DNA from: Porphyrobacter sp. LM 6 | GTDB lineage: Bacteria; Pseudomonadota; Alphaproteobacteria; Sphingomonadales; Sphingomonadaceae | Length of the DNA stretch: 64,000 bases | Assembly (NCBI RefSeq): GCF_001720465.1 | Contig: NZ_CP017113.1 | Location: 744,001 to 808,000, forward strand | Direction of reading: 5' to 3' | Part shown: piece by piece, positions 34,606-43,267 of the stretch | Layout: every line of letters begins with the position of its first letter | How positions within the stretch are numbered: position 1 is the first letter of the stretch | The notes under the pieces: model-generated | Told to the model about the DNA's origin: nothing | Databases searched by the model: none | Seen by the model: the letters and a program-made list of their open reading frames with translations, nothing else | Program-made: the position numbers and the translations under genes

Positions 34606-36216
34606 ATGCGCATTCTGTTCGTTCATCCCAATTACCGTTCCGGCGGGGCCGAGATCGCGGGCACGTGGCCGCCCGCGTGGGTCGCCTATCTCTCCGGCCC
34701 GCTGAAGCGCGCCGGGTTCACCGACATCACCTTCATCGATGCGATGACCGAGGGGCTTTCGGACGAGGAGCTGGCCGAGCGGATGGCCGCGCTTCAGCCC
34801 GATGTGGTCGGCACCACCGCAATCACCCCTTCAATCTATGCGGCCGAGCGTGTGCTCGAAGTCGCGGCCCTGACCGTGCCGAAGGCGGTGCGGGTGCTCG
34901 GCGGCATCCATGCGACCTTCATGTATGCGCAGGTCCTCGCCGAAGCGCCGCATATCGACGTGATCGTGCGCGGCGAGGGCGAGGAGATCGCGGTCGAACT
35001 CTTTACGGCGATCAAGGAAGGCCGCTGGCCTAAGGCCGCCCGCAGCATCAAGGGCCTCGCCTTCCGTGAAGGCGACACAGTTGTTGCCACCGAGGCCGCC
35101 GACACGATCAAGGACATGGGTTCTATCAAGCCCGATTGGGACGTGCTCGATTGGAACCAGTACACCTACATCCCCTTGGGCACCCGGGTCGCCATCCCCA
35201 ACCTCGCGCGCGGCTGCCCCTTCACCTGCTCGTTCTGCTCGCAATGGAAGTTCTGGCGCGATTACCGCGTGCGCGACCCCAAGGATGTGGTCGACGAAAT
35301 TCAGGAGCTTCACGAAAAGCACGGTGTCGGCTTCTTCATCCTCGCCGACGAGGAACCGACCATCAACCGCAAGGCCTTCATCAAGTTCTGTCAGGAACTG
35401 ATTGATCGTGGTCTGCCCGACAAGGTGAAGTGGGGGATCAACACCCGCGTCACCGATATCTACCGCGACAAGGAATTGCTGCCCTTCTACCGCAAGGCGG
35501 GCCTTGTCCATGTCAGCCTCGGCACCGAAGCGGCGGCGCAGATGAAGCTCGACCGCTTCAACAAGGAAACCAAGGTCGAGGAGAACAAGCAGGCGATCAA
35601 GCTGCTGCGCGATGCCGATATCTTCGTGGAAGCGCAATTCATTGTCGGTCTGGACAACGAGACCCCCGAGACGCTCGAGGAAACCTATCGCATGGCGTGG
35701 GACTGGCAGCCCGATCTCGCCAATTGGGCGATGTACACGCCGTGGCCCTATACCCCGCTGTTCGAGACGCTGAAGGACCAGGTCGAGGTCCACGATTTCA
35801 GCAAGTACAACTTCGTCACCCCGATCATGAAGCCCGCAGCGATGGAGCGCGGGGAACTGCTCAACGGCGTGATGAAGAACTACCGCCGGTTCTATATGCA
35901 GAAGGCGCTGTTCCACTATCCGTGGCGCGGTACCGGGTTCCGGCGGCGCTATCTGCTGGGATGCCTGTGGGCCTTCCTGCGCGCTGGCTTCAAGCGGACG
36001 TTCTACGATCTCGGCAAGGCGGGCTACTGGGGGCCGCAGACCGCGAAGAAGGTCGAATTCCACTTCGACGAAAGCCGCGCTGCCGCAATCGATGCGGCGA
36101 GCGACTGGGAAACCGCTGCCGATCGCGCCGCGCAGGCGCAGGAACGCCGCGAGGCAGTGCGCGAGCAGATGAAGCAGCGGGGTGAAGAGCGCCGGCGGGA
36201 TCGGATCGATGTCTAA
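34606..36216 (+). CDS. bchE: Mg-protoporphyrin IX monomethyl ester oxidative cyclase, radical SAM
   Basis: BchE forms the fifth ring of bacteriochlorophyll without oxygen. The 536-residue protein has an N-terminal cobalamin-binding-type domain ([36 protein letters not shown]) and a radical SAM core whose cluster Cys204, Cys208 and Cys211 form CPFTCSFC, followed by [10 protein letters not shown] and [13 protein letters not shown]. The C-terminal region with [13 protein letters not shown] is typical of BchE. A strong AAGGGGGGA ribosome site precedes ATG 34606. It overlaps bchJ by eight bases. The rest of the photosynthesis gene cluster is not in the window. Confidence 0.9.
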   Translation: MRILFVHPNYRSGGAEIAGTWPPAWVAYLSGPLKRAGFTDITFIDAMTEGLSDEELAERMAALQPDVVGTTAITPSIYAAERVLEVAALTVPKAVRVLGGIHATFMYAQVLAEAPHIDVIVRGEGEEIAVELFTAIKEGRWPKAARSIKGLAFREGDTVVATEAADTIKDMGSIKPDWDVLDWNQYTYIPLGTRVAIPNLARGCPFTCSFCSQWKFWRDYRVRDPKDVVDEIQELHEKHGVGFFILADEEPTINRKAFIKFCQELIDRGLPDKVKWGINTRVTDIYRDKELLPFYRKAGLVHVSLGTEAAAQMKLDRFNKETKVEENKQAIKLLRDADIFVEAQFIVGLDNETPETLEETYRMAWDWQPDLANWAMYTPWPYTPLFETLKDQVEVHDFSKYNFVTPIMKPAAMERGELLNGVMKNYRRFYMQKALFHYPWRGTGFRRRYLLGCLWAFLRAGFKRTFYDLGKAGYWGPQTAKKVEFHFDESRAAAIDAASDWETAADRAAQAQERREAVREQMKQRGEERRRDRIDV

Positions 36217-36814
36217 TGAGACGCGCATCCGTGGCCGTCGCCGGTCAGGCGCGCTGATCGGGCCGAACGCGATCCTGCAGGCTGTGGCGGTGATGGAGGA
36301 GCTGCTCGGCAAGGCCGAAACTCGCGCCATCCTCGTCGATGCGCAAATCCATTCGCTGCCATCGGGCGAACATATGATCCCCGAGGTGCAGGCGCTCAGG
36401 CTCCACCGCTGGCTCGCGCTGCACGCGCCGATGGGGGCGCTGGATATTGCCGAACAGGCGGGGGAGCGCACGGCGGACTATATCATCGCGCACCGCATCC
36501 CGCGCGCGGCCGCGTGGCTGCTGCGCCGCCTACCCGCATCGCTTGCGGCGCCGCTGCTGATGGCGGCGATCCGGCAGCATGCCTGGACCTTCATCGGGGC
36601 CGGGGTCTTCACGCCGCAGGGCGCATGGCGCTTCACCATCGATCGCAGCGCGGCCGGTGATCCGATGATGCCGCCTGACAGCCTGTTCCGCTGGTATGCG
36701 GCGGTGTTCACCCGGCTTTACCGTGAACTGGTAGCGGCGGACTGCACCTGCCGCATGATCGAACCCGGCGCGCCCTGCGATCCCGCGCGCGCCTATCGGA
36801 TCAGCCGGAGTTAG
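36209..36814 (+). CDS. bchJ: BchJ, V4R-domain bacteriochlorophyll protein
   Basis: A 201-residue protein of the 4-vinyl-reductase (V4R) domain type. It shows [18 protein letters not shown], the [33 protein letters not shown] stretch (partly quoted) and a Cys-rich end ([15 protein letters not shown]). BchJ is linked to divinyl-chlorophyllide reduction and is probably a bilin/porphyrin-binding helper. The start at 36209 overlaps the bchE stop by eight bases, the gene order seen in other purple bacteria. It converges on a small membrane-protein gene with a four-base overlap. Confidence 0.85.
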   Translation: MSNETRIRGRRRSGALIGPNAILQAVAVMEELLGKAETRAILVDAQIHSLPSGEHMIPEVQALRLHRWLALHAPMGALDIAEQAGERTADYIIAHRIPRAAAWLLRRLPASLAAPLLMAAIRQHAWTFIGAGVFTPQGAWRFTIDRSAAGDPMMPPDSLFRWYAAVFTRLYRELVAADCTCRMIEPGAPCDPARAYRISRS

Positions 36815-37134
36815 CGTCCGCCGCGCTCTTTGCGCTCCGTTTCGCGCTTCTGTTTGAGCATTTCGGCGAGATCGACGACCTCGGCACGGGCGCGCATCCA
36901 CATGATGCCGCCCACGGTCCAGAACAGCATTCCGCCGATGAACAGCGCCATGCCTTTGGCAAAGCCCGGCCCCCCGGCGTGCGCGGCGGAATAGCCGTCG
37001 AACCACACCAGCAGCGGTACCAGCAGCGCCATCCACACGGCAAACTGCGTCCAGCCCTTCACGCCGCGCGGAGTGATGGTGAAGCTGAACGCGCTCTTGC
37101 GGTAGAGCACGAAGGGTTTGTCTTCTTCACGCAT
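36811..37134 (-). CDS. Small two-TM protein
   Basis: A 107-residue protein with an N-terminal charged part (EEDKPFVLYRKSAFSFTITPRGVKGW), two TM helices (about 31-47 and 58-78) and a basic helical tail ([16 protein letters not shown]). No family was recognised. Its start overlaps the end of the ribbon-helix-helix gene by eight bases, and the three genes to 38255 seem to form one transcript. Confidence 0.6.
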   Translation of the reverse strand: MREEDKPFVLYRKSAFSFTITPRGVKGWTQFAVWMALLVPLLVWFDGYSAAHAGGPGFAKGMALFIGGMLFWTVGGIMWMRARAEVVDLAEMLKQKRETERKERGGR

Positions 37135-37342
37135 TGCTGTCTCCTTCGCCGCCTGACCCCGGCGGGCGTCCGCGCTTTGGGGCCGTGCTGCGCGCCACCT
37201 TCACCCCGCGCCGGCTGAGCGCCTCGCGCAGCAGCACCTCGATCTCGGCATTCACGCTGCGCAGCTCGGCATCGGCGAGCCGCTGGACCGCATCGTGCAG
37301 CGCCGGATCGAGGCGCAGGGGGAAGGCTTTCTTGGCGGGCAT
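37127..37342 (-). CDS. Ribbon-helix-helix (Arc-type) DNA-binding protein
   Basis: A 71-residue protein with FPLRLDPALHDAVQRLADAE and RSVNAEIEVLLREALSRRG, the beta-helix-helix pattern of Arc/MetJ repressors; a basic Pro/Gly-rich tail follows. Such small proteins repress promoters as dimers and are often antitoxins, but no toxin-like partner is visible. It lies between an SPFH gene and a two-TM gene; the palindrome upstream of the SPFH gene is a possible operator. Confidence 0.78.
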   Translation of the reverse strand: MPAKKAFPLRLDPALHDAVQRLADAELRSVNAEIEVLLREALSRRGVKVARSTAPKRGRPPGSGGEGDSNA

Positions 37343-37349
37343 GGCTGGG

Positions 37350-38255
37350 TCAGTAGAGGCTGCCTGCGTTGACCACCGGCTGGGTGTCGCGCTCGCCGCA
37401 CAGCACCACCATCAGGTTCGAGACCATCGCGGCGCGCCGCTCGTCGTCGAGGTGGACAACGTCCTTTTCGCTGAGCTGGGTGAGCGCCATCTCGACCATC
37501 GTCACCGCGCCTTCGACCAGCTTCTTGCGCGCCGAGATCACCGCCTCGGCCTGCTGGCGGCGCAGCATCGCGCCGGCGATTTCGGGGGCATAGGCGAGGT
37601 GGGTCAGGCCACATTCGTCAACCGTGATGCCGGCCACCGACAGACGCTCGATCAGCGCCGCGCGCAGCTCCACACCCACTTCCTCGTGGTTGCCGCGCAG
37701 CGTGACTTCGAGGTGCTCGATATCGTCATAGGGATAGCGCGAGCCGATCGACCGCACCGCCGCCTCGATCTGGGCGGTGACGAATTCGCGGTAGTCGTCG
37801 ACGTCGAACAGCGCCTGCGCGGTGTCGGTCACGCGCCACACCACCTGGGCTGCCATCTCGATCGGATTGCCGCGCGCGTCGTTGACCTTGATGGTCTGCG
37901 AAATGACGTTGTTGGCGCGCACCGCGATCTTCTTGCGGGCGAGCCACGGCAGCACCCAGCGCAGACCCTCGGTCCGGTCGGTGCCCTTGTAGGCGCCAAA
38001 CAGCTGGATCGCGGCGGCTTCGTTGGGGTTGATCATGTAGAAGCCGGTCAGAATGAACAGGCCGGTAAAGCCCGTAATCAGCGCGCCGATCACCAGCAGG
38101 CCATCGGGTTCGCCCTGACCCGCGACCGCGTTGACGAACAGCCACCCGGCCAGAAGCACCATGATCAGCGAGACCAGCAGCATCACATAGCCGCTCTGCG
38201 TGCTCGCCGGAACTTCCCGGCTGCGATTGAGAGAGGGGGTATCGGAAAGCGTCAT
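37350..38255 (-). CDS. SPFH-domain membrane protein
   Basis: A 301-residue protein of the stomatin/prohibitin/flotillin superfamily. The N-terminus has two hydrophobic helices (about 24-45 and 53-74), then the SPFH core: [76 protein letters not shown] and a coiled helix ([20 protein letters not shown]). Such proteins organise membrane microdomains. The last 45 residues ([20 protein letters not shown]) are typical of this bacterial subgroup. It heads the SPFH, ribbon-helix-helix and two-TM unit. Confidence 0.85.
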   Translation of the reverse strand: MTLSDTPSLNRSREVPASTQSGYVMLLVSLIMVLLAGWLFVNAVAGQGEPDGLLVIGALITGFTGLFILTGFYMINPNEAAAIQLFGAYKGTDRTEGLRWVLPWLARKKIAVRANNVISQTIKVNDARGNPIEMAAQVVWRVTDTAQALFDVDDYREFVTAQIEAAVRSIGSRYPYDDIEHLEVTLRGNHEEVGVELRAALIERLSVAGITVDECGLTHLAYAPEIAGAMLRRQQAEAVISARKKLVEGAVTMVEMALTQLSEKDVVHLDDERRAAMVSNLMVVLCGERDTQPVVNAGSLY

Positions 38256-38271
38256 TGCGAATCTCCAATTC

Positions 38272-38301
38272 GATATAATTATGATATCATATTTATATCA
38301 A
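38272..38301 (-). promoter_or_regulatory. AT-rich palindromic promoter/operator of the SPFH operon
   Basis: 38272-38299 is a 28-bp near-perfect palindrome (one mismatched pair) centred on ATGATATCAT. On the minus strand it contains TTGATA (38296-38301) and TTATAT (38273-38278) 17 bases apart, a plausible promoter. A repressor bound here would block it; the ribbon-helix-helix protein of the same operon is the obvious candidate. Confidence 0.55.
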
Positions 38302-38406
38302 CCAGAGCGGCCGTCAATCACAATCGTGCATCCCCCCTTGGCGCAAGGGGCGGTTTGGCTGTAGCTAAGGGCACGCAAGGCTTTGGTATGAAAGGGGGGC
38401 GAGGCA

Positions 38407-40410
38407 GTGGACAGCAGCGAAACAGACCCCGCTTCCGCCGGTCAGGCCGACGCGCGCCCGCTGATTTTCCTCAGCTATTCGCGCACCGATCTTGCCCATG
38501 CACAGCCGGTGATCGCGCTGCTTGAAGCACAGGGCTATGCCGTATGGTGGGACGGGCGGCTGGAGGGCGGGGAGAACTATCTCCAGACCACCGAGGCGAC
38601 GCTCGAAGGCGCGGATTGCGTGGTGGTGCTGTGGTCGGCGACCTCGGTCGAATCCCATTGGGTGCGTGACGAGGCGCAGCGCGGGCGCGAGCGCGGATGC
38701 CTCGTGCCGCTCAGCATCGACGGGACTTTTGCCCCGCTCGGTTTCCGCCAGTTCCAGCTGCTCGACATCAGCGGGTGGGACGGCAAGCCCGCCAGCCCCG
38801 AAGCGGAACGGATCCTCGTCGCGGTGCGCGCGCGGATCGGGGGTGGAGCGGAAAGGCCGGTGCCCGTTCGGCCCATGCCCACCCCGGCTCAGCCCCAGCC
38901 ATCCACGCCTGCGCCCGCTCTGGCGCTTTCGCGGCGCACGTTGATGCTGGGCGGAGCTGGTGTTGCGGTGGGCGCCGGCCTGCTGGGCGCATGGCAGTTC
39001 GGCATGTTCGGCAGCCCCGCCAATGCCGCGATCTCGATGGTGGTGCTGCCCTTCGCCAACCAGACCGGCGATCCGGAAAAGAAGTATTTCTCTGACGGGC
39101 TGGCGCGCGAATTGCGGACTGTGCTGGCGCGCAATCCGCGCCTCAACGTCGCCGCGCCGACCTCCTCCTCGGCGATCGAGGGCGAAGATGATTTCGCCAT
39201 TGGCCGCAAGCTTGGCGTGGGTCATATTCTGCGCGGCAGCGTGCAGAGGGATACCGCGCGGGTGCGGGTCACCGCCGAGCTGATTGAAATCGAGGGCGGG
39301 CTGGTGCGCTGGGCCGAAACCTATGACCGCGCGCTGGAAGATGTCTTTGCGGTGCAATCCGAAATCGCGCAGACCGTGGCGGTCTCGCTCGTCGCCCAGA
39401 TCGCGACCGAGGGCGAGGCCAAGCAGGCCGCCGCCGCACAGGCCGAGATCGGCGGCACCAAATCCGTCGCCGCCTACGAGGCGTTCCTGCGCGGCCTTGC
39501 ATTCTACGATCTGTCCGCGGGCGAAGACACCGACCGCGCGGCGCTGGCGCAGTTCGATGCGGCAGTGGCTGATGATCCGGGCTATGCCGCCGCACACGCG
39601 ATGCGGGCAACGATGCTGGCGTCGCTGGCCAATGCTGCCAATGCGGCCGAGGAAGCCCGCCAGCTCTATGTGCAATCGATCGCTGCGGCAGAGCGGTCGA
39701 TTGCCATCGAGCCCAAGCTTGCCCGGGGGCAGGCCGCGCTGGGGTTCGCCCTCAACAACGGACAATTCAAGCGCGCGCAGGCCGCAGTGCATTATCGCGC
39801 GGCCGAGCAGCTGGCGGCAGGCGATGCCGATATTCTGCGCGGCGTGGCCATGTTCAATTCCTATGGCAATGCCAGCGAACAGGCCGTGGCCAAGCAGATG
39901 ATCGAGCGGGTGATCGAACTCGATCCGCTCAACGCCCGTGCCTTCCTCGCGGCGGGCTATATTGCGCTGTTTGCGCGTGATTACCCTCTGCTCATCACCC
40001 GGATGGAGCGGGCGCTGGCGATCAATCCGAGCATGACCAGCGCCAATTTCGGTATCGCCAACGCGCGGCTGATGATGGGCGATGCCGCTGGCGCACTCGC
40101 AGCGGCGGACAAGGAACCGGTTCAGGTGTTCTCGCTGACGGCAAAGGCGATCGCGGCGGGCCAGCTGGGCGATGCCGCCGCAGCGGATGCGGCCTATGCG
40201 GCGCTGATCGACCAGTATGGCGATGCAAGCCTGTATCAGCAGGGTCAGATCCTGGCACAGCGCGGCGCGCCGGATGAAGCGCTGGCGCGCTTGCAGCAGG
40301 CCTATGTCGCGCGCGATCCGGGATTGCTCTTCGCCCCTAATGACCCGCTGCTCGATCCGCTGCGGGGCGAGGCGGGCTTCAAGGATTTGCTTTCACGGCT
40401 CGGGTCGTGA
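38407..40410 (+). CDS. Membrane TIR-TPR protein
   Basis: A 667-residue protein in three parts. Residues 18-145 form a TIR domain: LIFLSYSRTDLAHAQPVIALL, YAVWWDGRLEGGENY, DCVVVLWSATSVESHWVRDE, where Glu89 falls at the catalytic-Glu position of NAD-cleaving TIR proteins. A Pro-rich linker leads to a TM helix (about 178-200). A TolB-like domain (MVVLPFANQTGDPEKKYFSDGLA) and TPR repeats (about 370-660) fill the periplasmic side. Such fusions may sense envelope state with the TPR part and signal through the cytosolic TIR. NADase activity is not proven. The start is GTG 38407, with GGGGGGCGAGG before it. Confidence 0.8.
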   Translation: MDSSETDPASAGQADARPLIFLSYSRTDLAHAQPVIALLEAQGYAVWWDGRLEGGENYLQTTEATLEGADCVVVLWSATSVESHWVRDEAQRGRERGCLVPLSIDGTFAPLGFRQFQLLDISGWDGKPASPEAERILVAVRARIGGGAERPVPVRPMPTPAQPQPSTPAPALALSRRTLMLGGAGVAVGAGLLGAWQFGMFGSPANAAISMVVLPFANQTGDPEKKYFSDGLARELRTVLARNPRLNVAAPTSSSAIEGEDDFAIGRKLGVGHILRGSVQRDTARVRVTAELIEIEGGLVRWAETYDRALEDVFAVQSEIAQTVAVSLVAQIATEGEAKQAAAAQAEIGGTKSVAAYEAFLRGLAFYDLSAGEDTDRAALAQFDAAVADDPGYAAAHAMRATMLASLANAANAAEEARQLYVQSIAAAERSIAIEPKLARGQAALGFALNNGQFKRAQAAVHYRAAEQLAAGDADILRGVAMFNSYGNASEQAVAKQMIERVIELDPLNARAFLAAGYIALFARDYPLLITRMERALAINPSMTSANFGIANARLMMGDAAGALAAADKEPVQVFSLTAKAIAAGQLGDAAAADAAYAALIDQYGDASLYQQGQILAQRGAPDEALARLQQAYVARDPGLLFAPNDPLLDPLRGEAGFKDLLSRLGS

Positions 40411-40456
40411 TAGCTCTTGCGCGGCCCTAAGGGGTGCTTTGAAGGGGGAATTCATC

Positions 40457-40705
40457 ATGAAGAAGATTGTGACGTTCGCAGTTGTGACCGGCGCTGCGCT
40501 GGCGCTCGCCGCATGTGGCGGCAAGAAGGAAGAAGAAGCGGCTCCGGCGGCGACCGAAGAAATGGCTCCGGCTGAAGCGCCTGCCGCTGACGAAGCCGCT
40601 GCGGCCGCCGAAGGGCTTGACCCGACCGGCAATCCGATTGGCCCGGCTGCTGATGCTCCGGCTGCCGACGGTGCAGCCGCAGAAGCCGCTCCTGCGGCCG
40701 AATAA
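40457..40705 (+). CDS. Small Ala/Glu-rich lipoprotein
   Basis: An 82-residue lipoprotein: MKKIVTFAVVTGAALALAACGGKKEEE has a signal peptide with lipobox LAAC. The rest is low-complexity Ala, Pro and Glu (EEMAPAEAPAADEAAAAAEG), giving an acidic disordered chain. The ATG at 40457 is preceded by GAAGGGGGAATTCATC. It follows the TIR gene by 46 bases and precedes a parS-like site by 20 bases. Function unknown. Confidence 0.7.
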   Translation: MKKIVTFAVVTGAALALAACGGKKEEEAAPAATEEMAPAEAPAADEAAAAAEGLDPTGNPIGPAADAPAADGAAAEAAPAAE

Positions 40706-40725
40706 GCGGATACCGACCCGCGTCA

Positions 40726-40741
40726 TGTTCCACGTGGAACA
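40726..40741. promoter_or_regulatory. parS-like centromere site, second copy
   Basis: TGTTCCACGTGGAACA, identical to 27768-27783, about 13 kb away and also intergenic. Two exact 16-bp palindromes in one window support real ParB sites. Confidence 0.75.
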
Positions 40742-40768
40742 TGGCGCGGGCCACCCCCAAGCGGGGGT

Positions 40769-43111
40769 CTAGCGCGACCTGGCAGGGGTCTGGCGCGCAC
40801 CAGCGGGAGGCAAGGTCTCCCTCAACCACTTCTGCACCAGCGGATGCGCAACGCGGATATAGCGGCTTGGCTTGCCAAGCGTGCCGCATTCGACGCCGCC
40901 GCTCACCACGCCGATGAGGGTCGGCACCTTGTCCGGATCGCTATAACTGATCAGCGGCCCGCCGCTATCGCCCCCGCATGCCTGCCCACCATCAACGGCG
41001 CGCAATTCATCGGCGCACAACACCGAATCCCGCCGTTTGGCATCGGTAAACCTTGTCTCGTTTGTACAGGCTGTCGTGTCGCGCAAGCGGACCCGTCCGC
41101 CGCGCAGTTCATCGGGGATGGCACCGCCGCGCACTTTGGTCAGGCCCCATCCATAGGTCGCCACAATCGGGAGAGCCTCGACCTTGCGCCTTGCCAGCGG
41201 CACCGGGTCTAGCCGGATGCGTGCCGGGGGGCGGGCATCGCTGCCGCGTTTGCCGCGCGCAGGATCGTATCGGATCAGCGCAATGTCGAACGCCAGCAGC
41301 TTCGGGTTGTATTCTGGATGCTTAAAGGTCGCGATGATCGGATAGCTATAACCCTCGTCACCCAACGCATTGGTAAGGCCCAGGCGGATGCTGTGTCCGG
41401 CGGTCTGGACTGGCACTCCGCCCATGGCCTTGTCGTTGACGCAATGTGCTGCGGTCAGCACCCAGCCGTCGCGGATTACCGAGCCACCGCAAAGCACCCG
41501 GTCCTGCGGTGAAAGCGGTGCCCCCTTGAAGGTTGCTGGCCTCCACAACAGCGCCTGCCACGGCGTGCTGCCGGGCGCGACCTTGAACCCGTTGATCACC
41601 CTCATGACCTTATCGCAAAGCCTGTCGGTATAGGTCGTTCCCATGAACACTACGCTTGTGCTGGTGCAGCGCCGCGCATTGAATTCCGCCGCATCGCGCG
41701 CTCTGGCCTCGGCCAACGCGTCCCTTTCCTCAGGGGTCAATTCGGGGATGTAATCGCTGTTCGCCAGCGCCAGCGGTGTCGCCGGATCCTCGGCAATCCG
41801 GGCTTGGAGATCGTTGCAGGCAGATTCATTCCCGGCATCACACAGATCCGCCTTCATCGACAATGCGCGCGGCACATCGGCGCGCAGACGGGCGCCGCTC
41901 TCGAGCTCTTTGGCCAGGAGCACGCAGGCATCATTTGCCGCCGCATTGCAGGCCCGGGTGAGATAAGCCTCAGCGCGCTCGGGTTCGGGGGGCGTGCCGG
42001 TGTCCCACTGTTCGAACAGGCTCTCGATTGCGAGCTGGCAGACCTCGCCGATCACCGCTGCATCCCGGGCCTGTTCGCACGCGGGCGCGAGCAGCGTGAG
42101 TGCGCGCGGCTTGTCCTGAAGCGGGCTGCCTGCTTTCGAATAGACTTTGCCAAGCGCGATGCAGGCTGCCTGATCACCCGCCGCACAATCGCGCTCGCGC
42201 TGCGGCTGGGCACGGATATCGGCGGCCGTTTCGCAGTGGTAGGAGGCCAGCGTGCAGGCGCGGTCATACCACGCCAAGGCCGCAGCGCGGGTCTCCTCGG
42301 TGGTGCCTTCGCGCAGCGCCTGCCGGCCAAGATCAGTGCATGGCTGAGCATCGCCAGCAGCACAGCCAAGCGCCTCGTATTCGCGCGTCTTGACCTGCGG
42401 TTCGGCCTCGATATCGCGCCAGTGCGTGACTGCTGTGCTGCAGGCCTCGGCATCGCCGGCGCGGCACAACCGGTCGATCAGCGCGCGGCCATCGGTTTTT
42501 TCTTCCTCGCTGCGATCCGGTCTGATGAGCGCCGATGCCAATGTGCGACAGGCCGAGGCACTGCCCTTGGCGCAGGTGGCGCGGCGCAGCGCTTCGGCAG
42601 CCGCGGGATCAGGCGGAGCGAGCACGCCTGCGGCTATGTCATCGGCCTCGGCCTCGCACCCTTCAAGCGTGCCGAGGCGGCAGGCGCGAACATGGAACAT
42701 CGCGGCGATCTGGTCGTCGGCCGGTTCGCCCAGCGTCACAAGCAGCTGACCAAGCCGGTAGCATCCGCCGCCCTCGCCCGCGTTGCAAGTCCGGCGGAAA
42801 AACAGTTCGGCCACCGGGCGGCTTTGCGTGCGGCCGGTGCCGGTCAGAAAGGCGGTGCCGACCGCAGTACAGGCGACCTGATCGCCCGCAGCGCAGGCTT
42901 CGGCATCGCTGTCGGCCTGCGCTTGTTCACGCGCAAATTGATCGGCAGGCTTGTCGGGCCTTGCGCGGTCATCTGTGCTTGATGGATAGGCACGCGGGAT
43001 CGGCGCATCGGCCACCGGTTCGGCTGGCGGGTCGTTCTGGGCCCGGGCCGATACCGCCGGAAGGGCCAGTGCCACCAGCCCGCTCATCACCAATGCCAGA
43101 AATCGCCGCAT
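40769..43111 (-). CDS. Secreted Sel1-repeat / trypsin-like protease fusion
   Basis: A 780-residue secreted protein: signal peptide MRRFLALVMSGLVALALPAVSARAQ, then about 400 residues of Cys-rich helical repeats of Sel1 type (for example RTCNAGEGGGCYRLGQLL, DRLCRAGDAEACSTAV, DRACTLASYHCETAADI), a helical linker, and a C-terminal S1 protease. The triad is His556 (VLTAAHCV), Asp609 (AFDIALIRYD) and Ser716 (GGDSGGPLIS). The paired Cys in each repeat suggests disulfide bonds in the periplasm. The substrate is unknown; the repeats could recruit it. It is divergent from the SLOG-fold gene. Confidence 0.85.
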   Translation of the reverse strand: MRRFLALVMSGLVALALPAVSARAQNDPPAEPVADAPIPRAYPSSTDDRARPDKPADQFAREQAQADSDAEACAAGDQVACTAVGTAFLTGTGRTQSRPVAELFFRRTCNAGEGGGCYRLGQLLVTLGEPADDQIAAMFHVRACRLGTLEGCEAEADDIAAGVLAPPDPAAAEALRRATCAKGSASACRTLASALIRPDRSEEEKTDGRALIDRLCRAGDAEACSTAVTHWRDIEAEPQVKTREYEALGCAAGDAQPCTDLGRQALREGTTEETRAAALAWYDRACTLASYHCETAADIRAQPQRERDCAAGDQAACIALGKVYSKAGSPLQDKPRALTLLAPACEQARDAAVIGEVCQLAIESLFEQWDTGTPPEPERAEAYLTRACNAAANDACVLLAKELESGARLRADVPRALSMKADLCDAGNESACNDLQARIAEDPATPLALANSDYIPELTPEERDALAEARARDAAEFNARRCTSTSVVFMGTTYTDRLCDKVMRVINGFKVAPGSTPWQALLWRPATFKGAPLSPQDRVLCGGSVIRDGWVLTAAHCVNDKAMGGVPVQTAGHSIRLGLTNALGDEGYSYPIIATFKHPEYNPKLLAFDIALIRYDPARGKRGSDARPPARIRLDPVPLARRKVEALPIVATYGWGLTKVRGGAIPDELRGGRVRLRDTTACTNETRFTDAKRRDSVLCADELRAVDGGQACGGDSGGPLISYSDPDKVPTLIGVVSGGVECGTLGKPSRYIRVAHPLVQKWLRETLPPAGARQTPARSR

Positions 43112-43267
43112 CGCCAGTCCCCCACTGCAACACTGCCCCAATCATGCGCCTTCGAAGGCTCAAGGTCAAACCGCTGGGTTGTGCCGCCTCGGGGCTTGAA
43201 AGCGGGCAAGACAAAGGCTTATGGACACCAGGTGCCCTCCGGGCCGGGGGGAGACGACGAGGTGCCG

